NCBI GenBank assembly: GCA_004325065.1
Contig: PITI01000573.1
Location: 1-10,710 of the forward strand
Direction: 5' to 3'
Length of the DNA: 10,710 nt
DNA from: Hamiltosporidium magnivora
Taxonomy: Eukaryota > Microsporidia > Dubosqiidae
The translations under genes were made by a program, and so were the position numbers. Positions 8,823 through 10,710 of this stretch are shown one piece after another. The notes beneath the pieces are model-generated. The model was given only the letters and a program-made list of their open reading frames with translations. It had not been told where the DNA came from and ran no database searches. Every line of letters begins with the position of its first letter. Position 1 is the stretch's first letter.

Positions 8823-9326
8823 ATTTTTAGGTTTCATTTTTCCAAAAAATTCGAACTAAAATTTGAAAAAATTAAAGTTAAAATTTCTATGTTACATTTA
8901 AACAATAAAAAAAAAGTTGTTAGAATCAAGATTAAATGAGATGTGCTTATAAATTAAAAAAAACTTTTCTTGTTTTATGTTCGTTTTTTTCATTTAAATT
9001 TGTTGTTCATCTAAATAATTGTTCTTGAAATACAAAATTTTCGTAAAAGAAGTCAAATCATGCTCTTTATAGTTTTATACGTATGTTAAAGTCTCTTTTG
9101 AATTAGAAATTATTTCTAAAAAACGAATTTTGAAAAAGACTATTTGAATTTTTGCCTTATAATTTTTTCTCGATTATTTAAAAATGCTCAGAAACAAATA
9201 CAGCAATTTTACTTTGTTTTTGACACTATTAAATATTATAATGTTTTTATGATTACTATTTGTGCAATTCTTCACACACTCTGTAAATATTTAAGCTTCA
9301 CTGTTCATACCTGCATTTTTTTTTAC
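8823..9326 (+). pseudogene. Possible upstream part of the decayed gene at 9295-10122
   Basis: This frame has six stops in 168 codons (8937, 8955, 9012, 9087, 9099, 9117) and a final 69-codon open run, 9120-9326, up to TAA 9327. The run is rich in F, I, Y and C and is partly hydrophobic (residues such as VFMITICAILHTLCKYL). It overlaps the next favoured frame at 9295-9326, as expected if a single-base indel split one former gene. There is no credible ATG at its front. Chance is a real alternative, since runs of this length are expected a few times in the window. Confidence 0.27.
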
Positions 9327-10125
9327 TAAAAATTATACAAGAAAAACTTCAATAGAAGACACTAATATACAAGGTTTATTTTCAATTATTATGCTACTAG
9401 AAAGTGAATTGTTTAAACCCGTTTATCTAAAAGAAATCGTTGAAGGTTTGTTTTGTTTACCCTAGTACTGCTCTATTATATATGTCACGGGAAATTTAAA
9501 TAATTCGACATTATTATGATGCCTAAAGCGAATGCTCAATTTGATAATTTCTTTATTCTATTTAAAAAGAAAATCAGACATATTAAAAATTAGTGAAATC
9601 GCAGCAAAAAATATTAAAAAACAGGCTGAAAACTACATAAACCTCGAATCGAATATACATCATCATAATAAAAGTGGTATCATGAGTGTTTGAGTCTATA
9701 ATGTCAAAAGAAGCCGCACTGATGCAAGAAACATTCTGAAATTTATTTTGAAAATAACAGAGAATAATCTTTTTAATTTAAGCACCAAGCACGAAACCTT
9801 GAATCGAGTTTACATGAGGAACCAAGCTACAATATGTAATACTAGCTTTTTTTGTGTTTAAAAAATGCCTAATGTACCAGTTTCATTAAGAGAATGTAAG
9901 CTTATGTCATTTAAACCGAATCACTGGGTTATAATCAATGTGACTGCAAACTTAGATGCACATTTGCCAAATTTAAGTTTTATAAAGGAAAAAAGCATTA
10001 TTAATCATAAAGCCACGAAAATTAAAGCTGCTCTAATCAATAAAAGGCTTGGATTTGACATATTTTATAAATCTACATTTTGTTTAAGTATATTTACCTT
10101 TTTTTCTATATTTTTTTTATTTTAG
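9295..10125 (+). pseudogene. Gene inactivated by four nonsense mutations, no frameshift
   Basis: Product not recognised. A single plus frame is open for 56, 17, 57, 55 and 87 codons in succession, broken only by TAG 9463, TGA 9517, TGA 9691 and TAA 9859, and ends at TAG 10123. That is 272 sense codons with four stops where about 25 are expected. The residue mix is not that of random A+T-rich sequence: the last run, from ATG 9865, has several Ala, Pro and Val (MPNVPVSLRECKLMSFKPNH at its start), and the first has an ATG at 9391 followed by LLESELFKPVYLKEIVEG. Each stop can arise from a sense codon by one C-to-T or G-to-A change (CAG or TGG, CGA or TGG, CAA), the usual bias in A+T-rich genomes. 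The last 40 codons become F-rich and may lie past the original end. An altered genetic code is unlikely because all three stop codons occur. The terminal 86-codon ATG frame could be read as a separate small gene, but the shared frame upstream argues against that. Confidence 0.58.
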
Positions 10126-10543
10126 GCAATACTTTCTCTTATTTTTGATGCTATAAAATATTTATTATAATCTCTCGAATCACCTAATTATTTGAATTTC
10201 CCGTAACATATACAAAAGAAACTATAGTAAAATGTTCAATCCATCTTCTTCCACCCGTTTCGTGTAATTTTATTCAAGTTTTCTTTTTATAGTTCGATTG
10301 ACACTTTCGCCTGATCCTACTATTTAGAGTACTACTAAGATTTCAATGTATAACTCATTACTTAGAAAGTCCATAAGATTTCAAAAAGTAAATTTTTAAA
10401 ATATTTGCTGTGTTATGACTATATTTCAACTATAAAACAAAGCTGAAAAAAATAAAATTCAATGAATTTTTTAATAATTGTGAAGTCTTATATATCTTAC
10501 TGTTATGAAAAGTTTTTGTAAGGGTATTAATTATATTATAGGG
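10126..10543. other. Intergenic spacer before the tandem repeat
   Basis: No persistent open frame, RNA gene or clear motif was seen. A 27-codon patch around 10231-10311 is within chance. Confidence 0.5.
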
Positions 10544-10710
10544 TTTTTCGATCAATATAATAATTCTTGCAATCAATATAATAATTTTTCGATCAATATA
10601 ATAATCCTTGCAATCAATATAATAATTTTTCGATCAATATAATAATCCTTGCAATCAATATAATAATTTTTCGATCAATATAATAATCCTTGCAATCAAT
10701 ATAATAATCC
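10544..10710. repeat. 41-bp tandem repeat of two diverged half-units, four copies, open-ended
   Basis: The unit alternates a 20-bp half (tttttcgatcaatataataa) and a 21-bp half (tccttgcaatcaatataata plus a). Both halves share the 13-base core atcaatataataa and differ in the lead (tttttcg or tccttgca). Halves start at 10544, 10564, 10585, 10605, 10626, 10646, 10667 and 10687. The copies are identical except the first 21-bp half, which has ttcttgca. The last three bases (tcc) do not match the 20-bp half expected next. Near-perfect copies imply recent expansion or homogenisation. The contig ends inside the array, so its true length is unknown. Confidence 0.95.

Noticed and set aside
10088..10125. 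Possible 38-nt intron, gtatat to ttttag with a pyrimidine-rich tail
   Set aside because: Splicing it out does not open a longer frame (a stop follows within a few codons), and T-rich runs are common here.
9295..10125. Stop-codon reassignment instead of a pseudogene
   Set aside because: All three stop codons interrupt the frame, and the intact gene ends normally at TAA with a poly(A) signal just after, so a recoded stop does not explain it.
1627..10543. Search for tRNA, rRNA, snRNA or CRISPR-like arrays
   Set aside because: No B-box with a matching cloverleaf, no rRNA core motif and no spaced direct repeats were seen by eye. A covariance-model scan would be needed to exclude small RNAs.

Overview
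The window looks like one complete contig from a very A+T-rich eukaryotic genome (roughly a quarter G+C by eye). It starts in a leftover Illumina adapter tail and ends inside a tandem repeat. Gene density is very low: one intact gene in 10.7 kb. That gene is intronless, encodes a short-leadered secreted protein, has an AAATTT element and a TATA box within about 35 bp of the ATG, and has AATAAA 8 bases past its stop. Low density, A+T richness and an AAATTT-like start signal fit a large-genome, A+T-rich microsporidian. This is an inference; no ribosomal RNA, tRNA or recognisable housekeeping gene is present to prove it.

Layout. 1-16: adapter remnant. 17-294: downstream flank of the gene. 295-1626 (minus strand): intact 443-residue orphan protein with a predicted signal peptide. 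1627-1661: its promoter. From about 1777 to 10122 there is no intact gene, but hand translation shows stretches where one plus-strand frame keeps far fewer stops than its neighbours. The clearest is 9295-10122: one frame holds 272 sense codons with only four stops and no frameshift, which is best read as a gene killed by point mutations. Weaker candidates lie at 1777-2446, 2404-2760, 2821-4373, 4526-4711, 5627-6360, 7684-8109 and 8102-8818. A G+C-elevated islet at about 6660-6860 stands out from its surroundings and may be a mobile-element fragment or a structured RNA. 10544-10710: a 41-bp unit made of two diverged half-units, four copies, running off the end.

How the parts fit: the intact gene is transcribed leftward, away from a rightward array of decayed reading frames. 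The picture is a gene or transposon graveyard beside one surviving secreted-protein gene, with the assembly broken at a tandem repeat. No gene cluster that looks like a working new multi-gene system was found. All frame counts were made by hand. The three plus-strand frames were read through most of the region; the minus strand was only partly checked.
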